Of a stretch of DNA of 64,000 nucleotides, positions 1 through 13,800 are shown one piece after another. This DNA is from Anastatus disparis (Eukaryota > Arthropoda > Insecta > Hymenoptera > Eupelmidae), in contig JAFFSR010000251.1 in NCBI GenBank assembly GCA_017163975.1, positions 4,464,001 through 4,528,000 of the forward strand. The letters are read 5' to 3'. The number at the start of each line of letters is the position of its first letter. The stretch's first letter is position 1. A program made the position numbers and the translations under genes. The notes under the pieces are model-generated. The model saw only the letters and a program-made list of their open reading frames with translations, did not search any database and was not told the DNA's origin.

Positions 1-3000
1 CAATAACAATAAACAATTGTTTCGACAAAATAAATCCTTAATTTATCAAATTTTTCTACAATCTTTCTTCAATTCTAGGTTAATCAATCTCTATAAAATA
101 CTTTTACACCGATTTTACTTCAACTCGGATACACATAACAATCTAAATGAAAAAAAAAGAAAAAAAAAATAAGTGAATCAGATACATTATCCGAGAAAAA
201 TAATGAATCATTTAATTCATCAAGGGCAGTTCGTCTATTACTCAAAATAAAATTGTAACAAGGCGCTATACACTTTCTCGATACGAATGCCATAATCGAT
301 ACGCATACAAAAAATGCTAATTATTTATTTTTTTTTTTCCTTTTTAGCGACCTTTTATTTTTTTTATTTAATATATAACATTCCCGAGGTCTAGTAATAA
401 ACTTATAAAAATTAATGATCCTGATAACCAAGCTAAAATCTCCTTTTTACACTTGAATGTATATGTACACGCGTCTATACAATTATGTATGCAAAGTTTC
501 AATTATTCCATTATATGTTTATGCATTGTATATGTAAAAAGAAAAAGTAAGGTTGCGAACCTATAAATTTCAATAAACAAGCTGGTGCGCTAATTATCTG
601 ATTAAATATCGATCAAATTTTTCTTTGATAGCTAACAAAGTGCTCGACTAAATGAAATCGGTGTTAAAAAATAAAACGATTATTTACCGATTGTTTTATA
701 TATTATTAACAAAAATGGATAAATCGTGATTCATTCTCGCATGTTTGTTGCTTTTAAAATTTTGCTTATCATACCGAGCGTTATTTTAGAGTTTAGTTGA
801 CCTTCGTTTAATAAACGAATTATGCGTGCTTTAAATATTCGAGATACTAAAATGTAGAAAGTAACGTTAAAACTTTGTTTTTTTTTTACTTATTTTGCGT
901 AATATAAATATACGCTAAAAAAAAATTGCATTACACTAAAGATAAAGTTTTATTGAGAGGAATTTCGGTGATCTACATAAGCGTGCATAAATATTTATGT
1001 ATATCGACCGCACATTTTGCGGAGAATAAAAAATTGTGTATTCCAGTTCATAAAATCGCCCAAAAAAAAAAAACAACATGTCGATGCACAAAAAGCTCCT
1101 ATCGTTAAATAAAATGTTTAAAAAAAAAAAAAAATGTATAAATGCTTTCTTTTCGTGAAAGCCATACATTGGGCTTTGACAAAAAAAAAAGCTATTAATA
1201 AATGCACAAAAGTCAACTTTCCATAATTTCAAAACTTCATCACGCCCAAAATCACCAAAAAAAAGTAGAAACATTGGAAATAAAATACAAAATTATAAAG
1301 AAAAATTCTTAGAATTAAAAGTGTGCGTGTCCGTATTCACGTATACGACTTAAGTTCCACCTTTACGTATATATGTATATACATTTTATATCAGCCACGA
1401 ACACAAATTGAAAGGTTGAATGAAAAAAAAAAAAAAAGTAAGCAGATCTCCGTGTATATTTTGTCGACGAATCGATTGTTATTTGCACAAGTTGATCTGT
1501 CGACCTCCATACGTAAGAAGCGTCTTCGATTTGACGTACTCGCGCCTCCGGCGCATAATTTGCGAATCTCGTAAGCGTTTTATGCGCGTCAAGTAATGTG
1601 CGATATTTACCTATAGTCTTGGAGGTATTTAATGTCCCTAGGGTATTTAAAACTTAATTATAAGTTTATTGTTCTGGATATGAGAATTTTTATGATAATG
1701 TAAGGTAAGAAATGATAATATTATGCATACACACTTGTTGATGAAGAAAATAAGGATATTCTAGAATATTTATGATTTTTAAAATTGCGATAACCTCATC
1801 TGCTTTTAGACTAATTATTGAAAAAAATTTATTTCAACGTATCTTAATTTTGTCAAATTTTAAAAATTTATTATTTTTTGCACGGCATTGTATTAACGTA
1901 TTTTTAGTAAATAAATTTTTTATTAACAAAAATGCGATTAATCTAGTATTTCTTTTATGATAATAAAGATGAAATTTTTTTAATTTATAGAAAGTTTGAT
2001 TGCTGTTTCGAAATTGTTTCGCGTTTTATTAAAATAACTTTGGACGTTTGACGTGAATTCATAATAAAAAAATTTCCAATGATTCCGCAAAAACGTATAT
2101 TTAATGCTGTTATAAGTGACAGTCGTGTGACATGTTGCGTATACACTAATTAACGTTGAGAGCAGGGGTACAAAAAAACAAAGCAAAATTTTTCAATAAA
2201 ATTCCATCGCACCAAAGTCTTTTTGAAACATTCAATCTTGTCGTCTGATATTTCAGAGTACTGCTAATGATCTAAAGAAATCAGAATTACTTTTGAGTCT
2301 AAAGTTTATTTTTATAGAAAATAAAGGAAGAAAGGAACGTATTAACCGAAAATTAGCGAGCTTACTTCGTGCGCATTAATTTTTTTTTTCGTTTCACGCA
2401 TGAAAAGTTGATTCGAAGTGCCCTTTATCCTGTTGGGAATGGGTGTGTATTTTGGAGAGGTAAAAAAAAAGGGAGAACGATTGAAGGGAGCAGGATGAAA
2501 AAAAAAAGTTGTGTTTATACAACGTGACAAGAATATCAGCTTTTCATAACGTGATGTGCAGACGTATTGCATGAAAATATGTATACATAGTTTCATGAAT
2601 TTTCATGTATGGTGTAAGTTGAAAATCGGTGTGCTGACTTTTCAAAGTCGTTTTAATGAAATTTCATAAGTCAAACAGTTGTTTATATAATGGGTGTAAA
2701 AATAAAATGAATAATATTTGTTTTGTGGAGATTTTTTATTTGACAAAATTTTTAACCACTTATTTATCAAAAGTCAATAAATATATAAAAGTAATACACT
2801 AAATACAAGAGGAAAAAGTTATTTAATAACTTACAATGGCTAAAACTGTAAGTAATAAAAATTATCATGTAATAGAAGTGAAAATATTTAATACGTTACC
2901 AAATGATCTGAAAAATTTCAAATGTATTATAAAGGCGATTGAGAAAAAGTTAAATAGATTTTTGGAAAAATATAATTATTATATTAACTGTTATTACAGA

Positions 3001-4858
3001 GCAATGCTGTAATTAGTTTACAGGCCTACGCTCAGGTAATATCATTTACCCATGCAGGATTACCTTTGTAAATTAATGGTATTTCAAAAAATAAAATTCA
3101 AATAAATAAGTACTGTTTGATGCTCAAAGTGGTTCGTAAATTTAAAAAAAAATCACACTAATACTCGGATCCTCAGAAGCATTAAGATAAGTTTAAACTA
3201 AGCACTCAACATTTCTTAATAAACCTTTCTGAATTTGTTTATTTTCAAATCGACATTTTATATCAAGAAGTTTATGATTTCAGAAAAATTTTACTAGAAA
3301 TTAGATTAGAAATAAATATGAACGTTTAAATACTAGCTTTATTTATAAAAAAATTAAATTGAATTCAAATTTTCAGCATACTGTATTATACTACATTTAA
3401 TTTAAATAATACATAATGCCTGTGTATATCATTTAATCATAATACATTGAATTTCCATTAGATGAATAGGACAGATACGCGTATTATTGTATTGTGAATC
3501 CAATGAACAAATAATAAAACTCGGTATAAAATTCATCAATTAACCAAACATTCATAATAACTCTATCTTTTTTATAAATAACATTACACCATGTAAGAGT
3601 ACATATTAATTCAATTAGAGTCCATCAACAGACTTCTAAATTGAGATAAAAATCAATATTATAATAAATGTAATTAACAAGTTATGCAAATTCTATACTA
3701 AATGAAACATTCCAAATTTCAACCAATTCATTAACGATCCCTAATGATTAAAAAAATCTAAAACTAAGATGATCTACGAGTGTTTATTATTCATTGATGA
3801 AAATACTTGACAATGAGATATCCAAATACGTTCGTATCAATTGCTCAATATTACATTTCTTTTTTTTACACCTGCTGATATTACCATTAAATTCATATAT
3901 ATTTGACCTTGTAAATTTGGCAAGTATTGTATATATATGACGTAACTTGCTAGTCCAGGTCAAAGTTTTTGAAAAATTTTTTATGCTCCCACGCGTTTAA
4001 TTGAATACGGAAGCTGTATTGCTTTTAAAAATTGCTAAAGAAAAAAATGATCGATCATTATGGTAACACGTAATATGAATGTTTTACATATTGATAGACA
4101 TAACCTATAAATCGTTATAGAGAAAAAAAAATTAAAAGAAAGTTAAATTCGTGCAAGGCTGAAATAAAAAGGACCAATGTCAGATTGTTATAGACAGATA
4201 TTGTTTTGTATAATAGGAAAAGGTTGTTAACCTCCGTGGAGGACAATTACGTTATGAATCGAAAAAAATAATGATTTTTTTTTTCTGCATATTCATCGGA
4301 AGAAAGGTTATGTAGATTTGTTTAAGTGATTGGAATTTAATTTGGGTTAATACAATGATGATATCATTTGGTTTTTACAATGGGAATGCAATTTTTTTTT
4401 AATAGGTTTCATTATACATTTTTTATTGATTCTTACGTTGATTCATTTTTTGTTTTTTCATTATTCACATCACTATAGTTGTTAATGCAATCTATAACAT
4501 TTATCATGTTGTAGTACCTATTAAATAATAATTCAAAATTAAAGTGTATACAAATTCTTTATCTCGTCATCTCATAATCCAACGTGTTATCATATATTGT
4601 ACATTTCTTTTTTCTAAATTTTAAATGTTAAAAAAAAGTTTAATTTTAATGGATTAATGAGAATAATCAGTATTATTTTTCAGCGTATTTAATACGTATT
4701 TTTAAAATTTTATATAATTTTAGTAAATAAATATTAAATTTATAAATCTTTATCGAAAATTATTTTTACAATTTAAATCTAGATTTACTAATTACCTGAA
4801 TTAGATTTTATTTTGAATTTGTCAAGTCACATGCAATTTAATTGTTTTAGAGAAATAA
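1..4858. other. Non-coding AT-rich DNA upstream of NOX5
   Basis: I see no gene here. Open frames are short, low in complexity and rich in poly-A/poly-T-derived Lys and Phe runs. They carry no family motif and no splice-consistent continuation. A patch at about 1440-1600 has noticeably more CpG than its surroundings and could be a distal promoter or an untranslated first exon of NOX5, but nothing proves this. Simple A/T runs are frequent. Confidence 0.6.
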
Positions 4859-5066
4859 CCCAGTGGAAAATTAACCATATTTTAGCCATAAACACCCTGG
4901 TGGAAAATTAACCATATTTTAGCCATAATCGCACGTCGACACATTTTAAAATGACACTTATCTAGAAATTTTTCTTTAAATTAATTCTAGGGTTTTTAAA
5001 TAAGTGCCATTTTAACATCCATTGACCAGCAATCACGTCTAGAATATGGTCAATTTTCTTCCAGGG
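4859..5066. mobile_element. MITE, CCCTGG-terminal family, with duplicated left end
   Basis: This is a short inverted-repeat element. The right end reads ...TTTTCTTCCAGGG and the left end CCCAGTGGAAAATTAACC. A second left end (CCCTGGTGGAAAATTAACC) begins at 4895, so the left terminus is tandemly duplicated with a period of about 36 bp. The inner arms share ATGACACTTATCTAGAAAT and its complement. Related copies lie at 25458-25624 and 62432-62519. It has no coding capacity. The superfamily is not established because no clear target-site duplication is visible. Confidence 0.75.
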
Positions 5067-5929
5067 CCAACTTTAATTTCGTAGACTTTCTAATAGTTTT
5101 CCATTACATTTTCATAAGCTAATAATAAATTATATATTTCATTATTATTTATTTTTTTTACCATTCAAACAATAATCTCTAAATAAATTTTTCAATGACT
5201 AATCAATTTCACAAAAATTATGTAACAAAGATACAAAAAATAAAGGAAGATACAAATAATGAAAAAAGTGTTAAAAATCAACTGATGTTCTTCGCTACGA
5301 TAATCTCCTCGATAAAACTATTCGTTTGTACTTAATTTTTTAAACGACCAAAGCGATATTAACCCACCGGAGCTTTAACGACCAAAAATTATATAACTGG
5401 CACGTTATTAAATCGAGAAATGAAATTTAAACGCGGAAGTACTCTATTTCGTTGAAATTTAAATTTACATGAAAAAAAGAAGAAGAAATTTTTTGTGTAA
5501 GATTTTATATATCTTCGTTCGCCAGATTAACATAAATTTATGTCCTCTTAATATATGATTCTAGTTTCTTTTAAAAATTCTCAACTCATTAATTTTAATA
5601 TAACCAATATCAAATTTGGTTGAAGTGAAAATTCAACTCTATTAGAATTTTAATTTTCAAGATGACATACATTGAATATATACTTATAGATAAGCAATTA
5701 TGATTGAAAAGAAACAGAGTTTTAAAATGCATTTTCATTTTTTTTTTCTATAAGATTCCAATAAATAAAGCCCACCGAGAATACGTCTTTTTTTACTTGC
5801 ATTCTTCAAGTCCATCATCTTCACACCTACGGTCAACACGTAACATTTCAAACTCGTCAATTCAATCAAAATTGAGAAAAAAAAAAAAAAATTGTCATTC
5901 GGGCAAAATAGAAAGAAGAGTAAGATATA

Positions 5930-7069
5930 CAGTACCGCTCAAAAGTTCGTAAAAAAATATTTTTTTTTTAACTCAACTTCAAACTGCGATATTTCGGAAA
6001 CGGCTCGATGAATTTGAAAAATCCGGACGTCGTTTGAAAGATCAGACAAAATACTATCTTTTTGTGTCCTGCCAAATATTTTTATCTCTTTTTTTAACTC
6101 TATTTCTAATGATAGAAAAATTTTTTATTTTTACGAATTTTTAAATTTCAATCAATCAAATGTAACTTTTTGAGAAATTGATAAAATTAAAAAATTCGAA
6201 CGCGACTGAAAAGTAGAGTGAATTTCCTAAATCTTTATGTTTAATGATTTTTTTGTATCTGTTTCCTGCGTGTAGCTAAAAATGCGCAAAAATGGAAAGT
6301 ACAAGAAAATCAGTTTTAGATATGATAATATTTGTAAATTTTGGTTTACATTAGCAAGATACAAAAAGATAGTATTTTGTCTAATCTTTTAAACGCCATC
6401 CAGATTTTCCAAATTTATCGAGTCATTTCCGAAATATCGCTGTTTGAAGTTGAGTTTCTAAAAAAAATTTTTTTACGAACTAATGAACGGTATTGTATAC
6501 TTTTAACAAAATTATCACAAATTTTATCACAATTATTATAAATGATAGTGTCTTTTTTTTGAATAAATTAAAGTTATTTACAAATTTGATGCTTTATATG
6601 TATATACGAACTACAGATTTGAACACATGCTGAAATGTAAACAAAAATAGACCCGCGATATTGGAAAATATCATCATATCTAAAACTGATTTTCTTGTAC
6701 TTTCCATTTTTGCGCATTTTTAGCTACACGCAGGAAATAGATACAAAAAAATCATTAAACATAAAGATTTAGGAAATTCACTCTACTTTTCAGTCGCGTT
6801 CGAATTTTTTAATTTTATCAATTTCTCAAAAAGTTACATTTGATTGATTGAAATTTAAAAATTCGTAAAAATAAAAAATTTTTCTATCATTAGAAATAGA
6901 GTTAAAAAAAGAGATAAAAATATTTGGCAGGACACAAAAAGATAGTATTTTGTCTGATCTTTCAAACGCCGTCCGGATTTTTCAAAATCATCGAGCCGTT
7001 TCCGAAATATCGCAGTTTGAAGTTGAGTTAAAAAAAAAAAAAATTTTTACGAACTTTTGAGCGGTACTG
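5930..7069. mobile_element. Mariner-like palindromic element (1.14 kb)
   Basis: Both ends begin CAGTACCGCTCAAAAGTTCG in inverted orientation and are flanked by TA, the target duplication expected of Tc1/mariner elements. The arms, about 5930-6335 and 6665-7069, are nearly perfect inverted copies about 400 bases long. Between them, at about 6355-6495, lies a third, more diverged right terminus ending ...ACGGTATTG and also followed by TA. The block therefore looks like a 566-bp element (5930-6495) joined to an extra inverted left-arm copy. No transposase frame survives, so it is non-autonomous. Confidence 0.85.
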
Positions 7070-7854
7070 TAGACAATCATAGATATTCTATAATAAACAC
7101 ATTACAGGTACACGTATCATATATATACATATATACGCAAACGTATAAAGTCTGTTAAAAAAAAGTGAAAGGTATACACGACACTATCATGCTTATATTT
7201 TTCCCCTCCACGGAGAATAAAATTAAAGTTCGGTCTTCCCTCACCCCAGGTTTTAGCAAAAGTCAGTAAAACCAAACTTGATCTTCTCCCCCTTGGACTG
7301 GCCCCGCACAAACTTATAATAACTATTGCTTCTCTATACCCAAGTGCTAAGCGCTCGTGTAAACGCTTGTTCAATTTTTTTCCTTTTTTTTTCTTTCTTT
7401 CGTCTTCTCTTATTTTTCTTTCTTTTTTTTTTTTTTATTCTTGTTAAAAAGAAAAGAAGTTGCTCGCGACTTTTTATTTTTAATCTCGGCATGGTGCACG
7501 GTACTTTTTATTAAGTCTGCCGTGAGGATGTAATCCAAGTTGCTTTTAATTAGAACTTGTTTGTATAAGATATTTTTTGCTTTTACCTTTGCAGGTATCT
7601 TTAAATTAGTATTATTGTGATGTACACAGTGTTTTTGCAAATTTTCAGTTTTAAAAATAAAGTGTAAAAAGTGATCAGATCATTAAATATCATTTGAGAA
7701 TAAAAAAAAAAAAACTAAAATCATGACCATAAACGTTAGATGAAAAAACAAAGTGATGAATTAAAAAAAAAAAAAAAATATCGACTTCAAAGTGCAACGT
7801 ATTTTAAATAAATTTAATATTTCAAAGTGCAAAAGTGTTTTCCAATAGTAAAAA
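7070..7854 (+). promoter_or_regulatory. NOX5 proximal upstream region and 5' leader
   Basis: This stretch separates the mariner-like element from the NOX5 start codon. About 7190-7370 is less AT-rich than its surroundings, and 7375-7438 is a nearly pure pyrimidine tract. The last 200 bases before the ATG are A-rich and resemble an untranslated leader. An in-frame TAA at 7849-7851 sits just before the ATG at 7855, so translation cannot begin further upstream in this exon. Promoter function is inferred from position only. Confidence 0.4.
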
Positions 7855-10800
7855 ATGGCTAGCTGCGACTCGGACGAGCAGCGTAAGGAAAAAAGTTTGC
7901 CAAATATTTGCGACGAAATACGCTGCTCGGGTACGAGCGATAACATGAGCACGATGGAACGTGAATGTTTGATCGAACGACGTAGAACCGAAAAGCTTAT
8001 GGAATGTAAAGATATGCTGAGACGCGATGGTACCCAAAGATACAGTAGAGAAGCTTTTAAAGCACTCTTTCGTAATGAGGTACGTAATAATGCTTGTAAG
8101 GCAAGATTTTTTTGTTTTTTTTCGTACATTTATTCTCAAACAAAAAACTAAGATAATATCTAGATTAATTTTCCTATTACTATAATCAGAAAAACCTGAT
8201 AAATTTTAAAATTATATAAAAAATTTAAAGAAAAAAACAGAATATATGTACAATTTTATATGCATTTAAAGTTGTAATTAAAAAATACTGCTGCAGTAGA
8301 AACAAACACGTACCAGTCAGACAACTGCCATCCATCCTATAGAAAAATAAGCGATGCCACAGTAAAAATGAAACATACTTTTTTCTTTAATTTTACAGCA
8401 ATGCATTATCATCGTAATAAAAAATTCTTAATTCGAGGGTGTTATTGGTATGGTACGATAAATGAGAAAAAACTTAATCCACAGCTGAGTTTAGATGATT
8501 TGCGATAATGAACACACAAAGCAAAAAAAATATAAGAAGCAAGAGCTAAAATCCGTATCTGGAATATTGCAACCAATTAAAATAAAAAAGTCAATAAAAC
8601 AATTAAACGTGCGCAATCAGTGGAAAAATAATCCATATATAGTTTGAATGAACTCAATTAACCTCTTTATTCTTGGTTCTCCTTTTTTTTATTTTCCGTA
8701 AGTGTTTGATTTTTTATATACATAAAAGGCGGAAAATTTTCACGAAACGCATTGGTAATTCAAATATCATTAAACTTCTTTGAAAAAAAAGAAAAAATAT
8801 TGAAAAATATTTAATGTTTCTTAAAATTTTTATTCCTGCTTCGTTTAATTACTATGATGAAATAATAATTATTTCAGCTATTGGTAATAAAAAAATTTAA
8901 TTCGCTTTTTATGTAAAGAGATAACCAAAAAAACGTCAAATCGAATAAATAGAATGAAATAATAAATAAGTTCTCATTAATTTTTGATTAACGCCATTAA
9001 AGGTTTCTCGTGAGCACATTAATGTTATATACCATAAACTTTGCTCGCTGGTGATTTCTATATGTATCAATCATAATTAAGTTTCAATTAGAACATAAAG
9101 TTCATCATGACGTTAGATCACCGCTCATTATCTTATTTATTTTCCCCAAGGAGACGTAAACATTTACTTTGTTACACATTGAATTTTATTAATATATTTC
9201 TATTTTAATCATTCCCAACAAGGAAATCGAATTGAGACGTGTATAAATTAACCTTTTTTTTATTCGAGCGTTTATGAATTTAATTATAGTAATGAATTTT
9301 TTTTTTTTTAATAAGATTTATATTACGATATTGTCAATGATGTTTATACTTTATTTTTGCTCATTTACATGCTAGTTATTCATACGAGCTGAATATAATT
9401 TATTTGAAAACAAATAAAATTCACCTATGCGAAATTCCGGGTTTCTTTACCTGACACGTGTTTTATTTTTTTCATTGGCTTTCTAAATTTTTAATTTTTA
9501 AAAGTTTTTTTTTTATTTTTTACGTTGGTCGTTTATTGTAGGTTTCATAATTTCAAAATTATCGTAGAGAGTTCCGTTACATGCTAATTTTTTGAAGATT
9601 CATAAAAAAAAGCATAAGATTCGTCAAAATCATAAAGCTGTAAAAAAATGATTATTGAGGATTATTGAATGATGAATATATTTTATAGTGTATAAGCAAC
9701 TTTTCATTTTAGATTTATTTCATTTAAATAACATTTATCATTAACGATATTTCATGTTTTATGGAGACATTCTAAATATTTTCAAAATTTTTCATCTACA
9801 TTTTTGATTGAGTGAATTCATAAAAATAACGAGCGTTTCGTTAAAAAACTTAACAGTTAAGTTTATGAGTTTAAATTTAGTATTCTCAATGCGATTATTA
9901 GAACTGAATTCTATTTTAATATCTTCAAAATTTTAACTCCGCACAACAGCCCATCGATTATCACGTGTTTCTATCTTATTGATTGTTCTAACACATTCTG
10001 AAATCTTTCGACAAATAAATTCAAATTATCGGATATGGGATTTATTTTTTTCGAAACATTACCTCAACTTTCTCAATAATTTATTGATATATTTGTTGCA
10101 GCTGCGTACTCAGTCAATAATTTTTACAAAAGTTTTTGTACTTAATTTTTTCGAAATTCACCCAAACTCAAGACGAAAATAAACATCAGTCTTCGTGAAA
10201 TCTGTCTCCAAAGTATACGCTTGGACACGCAGAAGAAAAAAAGAATCTCACGATTCAACATTTGCATGCAACAAAAAAAAGAGTCGCACATTATGATTTC
10301 GCTAATTGAAGACTTGAATAAATAATGCCAGCAAATTTTCTTGGAAGTCAACCATCAAAAAACTAACTTTCTACTTTTTAAAGTTATCGAAAATTTTGCC
10401 TCTTTCACATAAGAAGCTTTGTGATGGAGAAAAAAAAATTAATTTTTTTTTATAAATAACATTATACAAGTATGTTTGGAAAAATAATTAATTAAAATAT
10501 ACTATTTTTAGAAAATTTTCGCGTCCCTGCACGAGCGCTCCCATATGCGTCCATCTTTATATTTTGAGAATGAATTTAAAATTTTTTTATTTTTAATTTA
10601 TAGTGCCAATTTTATCAAATGTGCGTAAATAAAAATGAAAAAAATTTTATTTTTCATTAGACAGCTATCGCCGATCTTTTGTTATACAGGCAGACTTTCA
10701 TTTTTGATGAATTTTTAGAATTCTTAAACTGTATAATGTAACTCAATTAAATTAGAATGTGTTATTTCCAATAACACTAATAAATACTATACTTACAAGG

Positions 10801-13800
10801 AGAAAATTTTACCTTCAGATCTTGGATATTCTTCTCACTTTGGAATGTATAAAATTATGAGAAAAGTCGCATTAATTCCTACAACGTTCGATTTCATCTA
10901 TAAAACTGAATTGGTTCAAAAGTTAAATATCAAGACGAAATTTAAAGTTAAATTAAGTATGAATTTTCAAAAATTTTAAATCAGAATTCCGCGTTTTTTT
11001 TCCTCTGATCATTCTTTTCGTAAAAACTTTTAAAATTCAAGCTAATTGTAACTTTGAAATATCAAAAATTGGACCAAAAAGATGCGATTTCTTACACTAT
11101 TTTGAATAATAAAAATATTCTTAAATTAGGTGGAAATCCATGACCTGAAAATTAAACACTCTTTCTATCACTTAAATTTTTCAATATTTTGTAGGCTGAA
11201 TTTATTTTGAAAAACTTAATGATTACGGTGAAAAAAAAAATCATTTTTTTTATGATTTTTGATAACTCGAGTAAGTTTTCGTTATTCTTATTGAAATTTC
11301 ACAGATATATTTAAACATATGTTGGATGAGTTCACCGGATGAAGTCAATTAGTTTTCGAAATATTGAAGGTCGTTTATTTTTGGACTTTCTTTAGAAATG
11401 GTTGCATTTTATCAAGGAACTCATTTTATTTTTATCTCACCCATACGATTTTATTTGTTTTTTAATCAAATCATAAGAAAGAGAATTTTCATAATTCACT
11501 AAAAATTTTTAATTTTTAAAAATTTAACAATATTTTCAAAATTATATTAAATTTGTGAAAGCCAAATATCTTAGTACCAGTAGCAATTCTTTCTTCTAAC
11601 AATCATAAACCAAATAAGCCTGGATGTAAAGATTCTTCTAGAAGTCGAAAGGAACTTTTTTTAAATAAAAAAAAAAAGGAATCCAAGGATTATACTATAT
11701 GTGCTTGTATATCTAGATAATCGACCATATTACAGCCTTCGTTATGTGTCGTCCCCCCTCGAAAATAAAAAAAAATAAAAAAAAATAAATACCCAAGGTT
11801 CTATATCAATACAAACGTAAAATATATATATATATATATATATATATAGATACACTATTGACTTCTACATGTGTGTGAATTTTCTTACATGATTGGATAC
11901 TTAAAAGCTCGGGCTACTGTAAAAAAAAATCACGAATCCTTCGAATCGTGAGCCCTTTTATTTTTCTTTTCTTTTCCTTCCTTTTTTTAACCATTGATTC
12001 TCAAACGCGATAAAACAGGGGTATGTTAAGTAGCCAACGAGATAATATCTTGGCTTGAAAGAGAAGTGCCATTTCATAACGTTGCATAATGCTCTTTGTT
12101 AAGTTGAACGTTATTTTGGTGCTCTATCGATGATATTAAAATATTTTTAAAATATATATGTTTTAAATGATCAACAGTTCAAATAATTAGACTGCTGTAA
12201 AATTATCAAGTTGGGTAAAATTCTCATCAACTTTGACTATTTTCTATTTGATTTTACAGAAAAATTGATGTAAAATTTAACATATTTTTATCTAAAATAA
12301 TATCATTCATAATAATTACTATTTTTGCTAAAACAAAAATGAATTAAAAAATTTACTATATTGCACGTAATTAATATGTCCAAAGAATATAAATAATTCA
12401 TATTTTAGGAAAAGTTGATCGAAATATTTGCAAACTTTTCTTTATCATTCGGTTGCAGTTTAAAGTTTAGATGAAAAAGAAAAATAGTCGGTAGTATTGA
12501 AGAAGAAGAAAGAAAAAAAAAAAGGATAAAAATATATCGAGATGATAGTAATCTATAGTCAAAGGCCCGGTTCCGATCAAGGCACTTTATAGCCCGAGGC
12601 TTCGAGACCTTGGCGCCTCCAGCCGAGAGGCTATATAATACTAATCGTTTTTTTAGATGCTCATATATGTTGAAGGAACGAGACTTGGGGCCGTACGCAG
12701 CCTTCCTTCTTAATTTCCTTTTTCTATTTTAATTAGCCACAAATGTGTGTATATACGTATACGCGCGCCGTCAACGTATCTACTAATCTCAAGAGATCGA
12801 TAAAATGCATCGACGAAAAAAATAAAACTATTTGCTGTTGGTACTGAAAGTTGCAGTTTTTATTGAATTTGGTATTGCTCGCTTAATCGTATAATTAATT
12901 TTTCGACAAAAAATAGCTTTAATCATTTTTTTTTAGGAAATGTATAATAGAGTGTTAAAAAAACCGCATTCATTTCTTTTTGAAATTATGAAAAAGTGAA
13001 AGCATTTTTGAGTCATAAATATGCCAGTATTCTTTGAAAATCATTTAAAAGTTATAGGAGAAGGTGATAGCTTTATTATGACAATGGAAGAAAAAATCAA
13101 GATCCATTCATCATAATGACACTATAAAACTTCTTTTTTTTCTTCTTTCAATACTACAAATAGAAATGCCCGTGTTAAAAAAAGTATAGAACGATAAATA
13201 CTTTGTGAACTCGATCAGAATCAACATCACTGATATAATCTAGATTCAATGTATATAAAAAATATGATTCATAAACAAACATTCGTTTCATGGTCGAACC
13301 AAAATGTATGCAACTAAAGAAAAAAAATATTTCATAATAATTTGGAATATTTCGTTTTTAAATAATTCATTTATCAAAACGGTAATTATACATCTTTTTA
13401 TGATAAAAGGTTGTGCAGAAATAAAAAATTGTGGTGAAAATATACTTTTGTTTAAAAATTTCTTTTTTTTTTTCAAATGATTGATTGAAATTCGGATTTT
13501 TACATAAATAAGTATATGTAAATATATTATAAATGTTATAATATATGAGATATCGTATTATTAAAAAAATGTAATGTCAAACAATACAAGTTAAATTATT
13601 TTTCTTAAAAAATTTTTGTATGTTTTAAAAATTTTTTTTACATTTAACATTGAAACCCCACTTTTCATGTCTTTTTATTTCATCGTTTTTTTTTTATTAA
13701 GAAATATACGTTAAAGCATTTAATTATTTTTAAAAGTATACACTATTATTTAATTATTTATTAAAGTTATTTTTTAAGTCATTTTTTTTTAAATTTGTTA

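Noticed and set aside
926..1574. Overlapping short frames on both strands
   Set aside because: They are Lys/Phe-rich from A/T runs, have no motif, and have no splice partners.
1440..1600. Untranslated first exon of NOX5
   Set aside because: The patch is CpG-rich and has a possible donor (CTCGTAAGC), but the donor is weak and no matching acceptor before 7855 could be chosen.
7855..8151. A stand-alone 98-residue protein from NOX5 exon 1
   Set aside because: The last 23 codons read through a strong GTACGT donor at 8080, and splicing there joins in frame to the first EF-hand exon.
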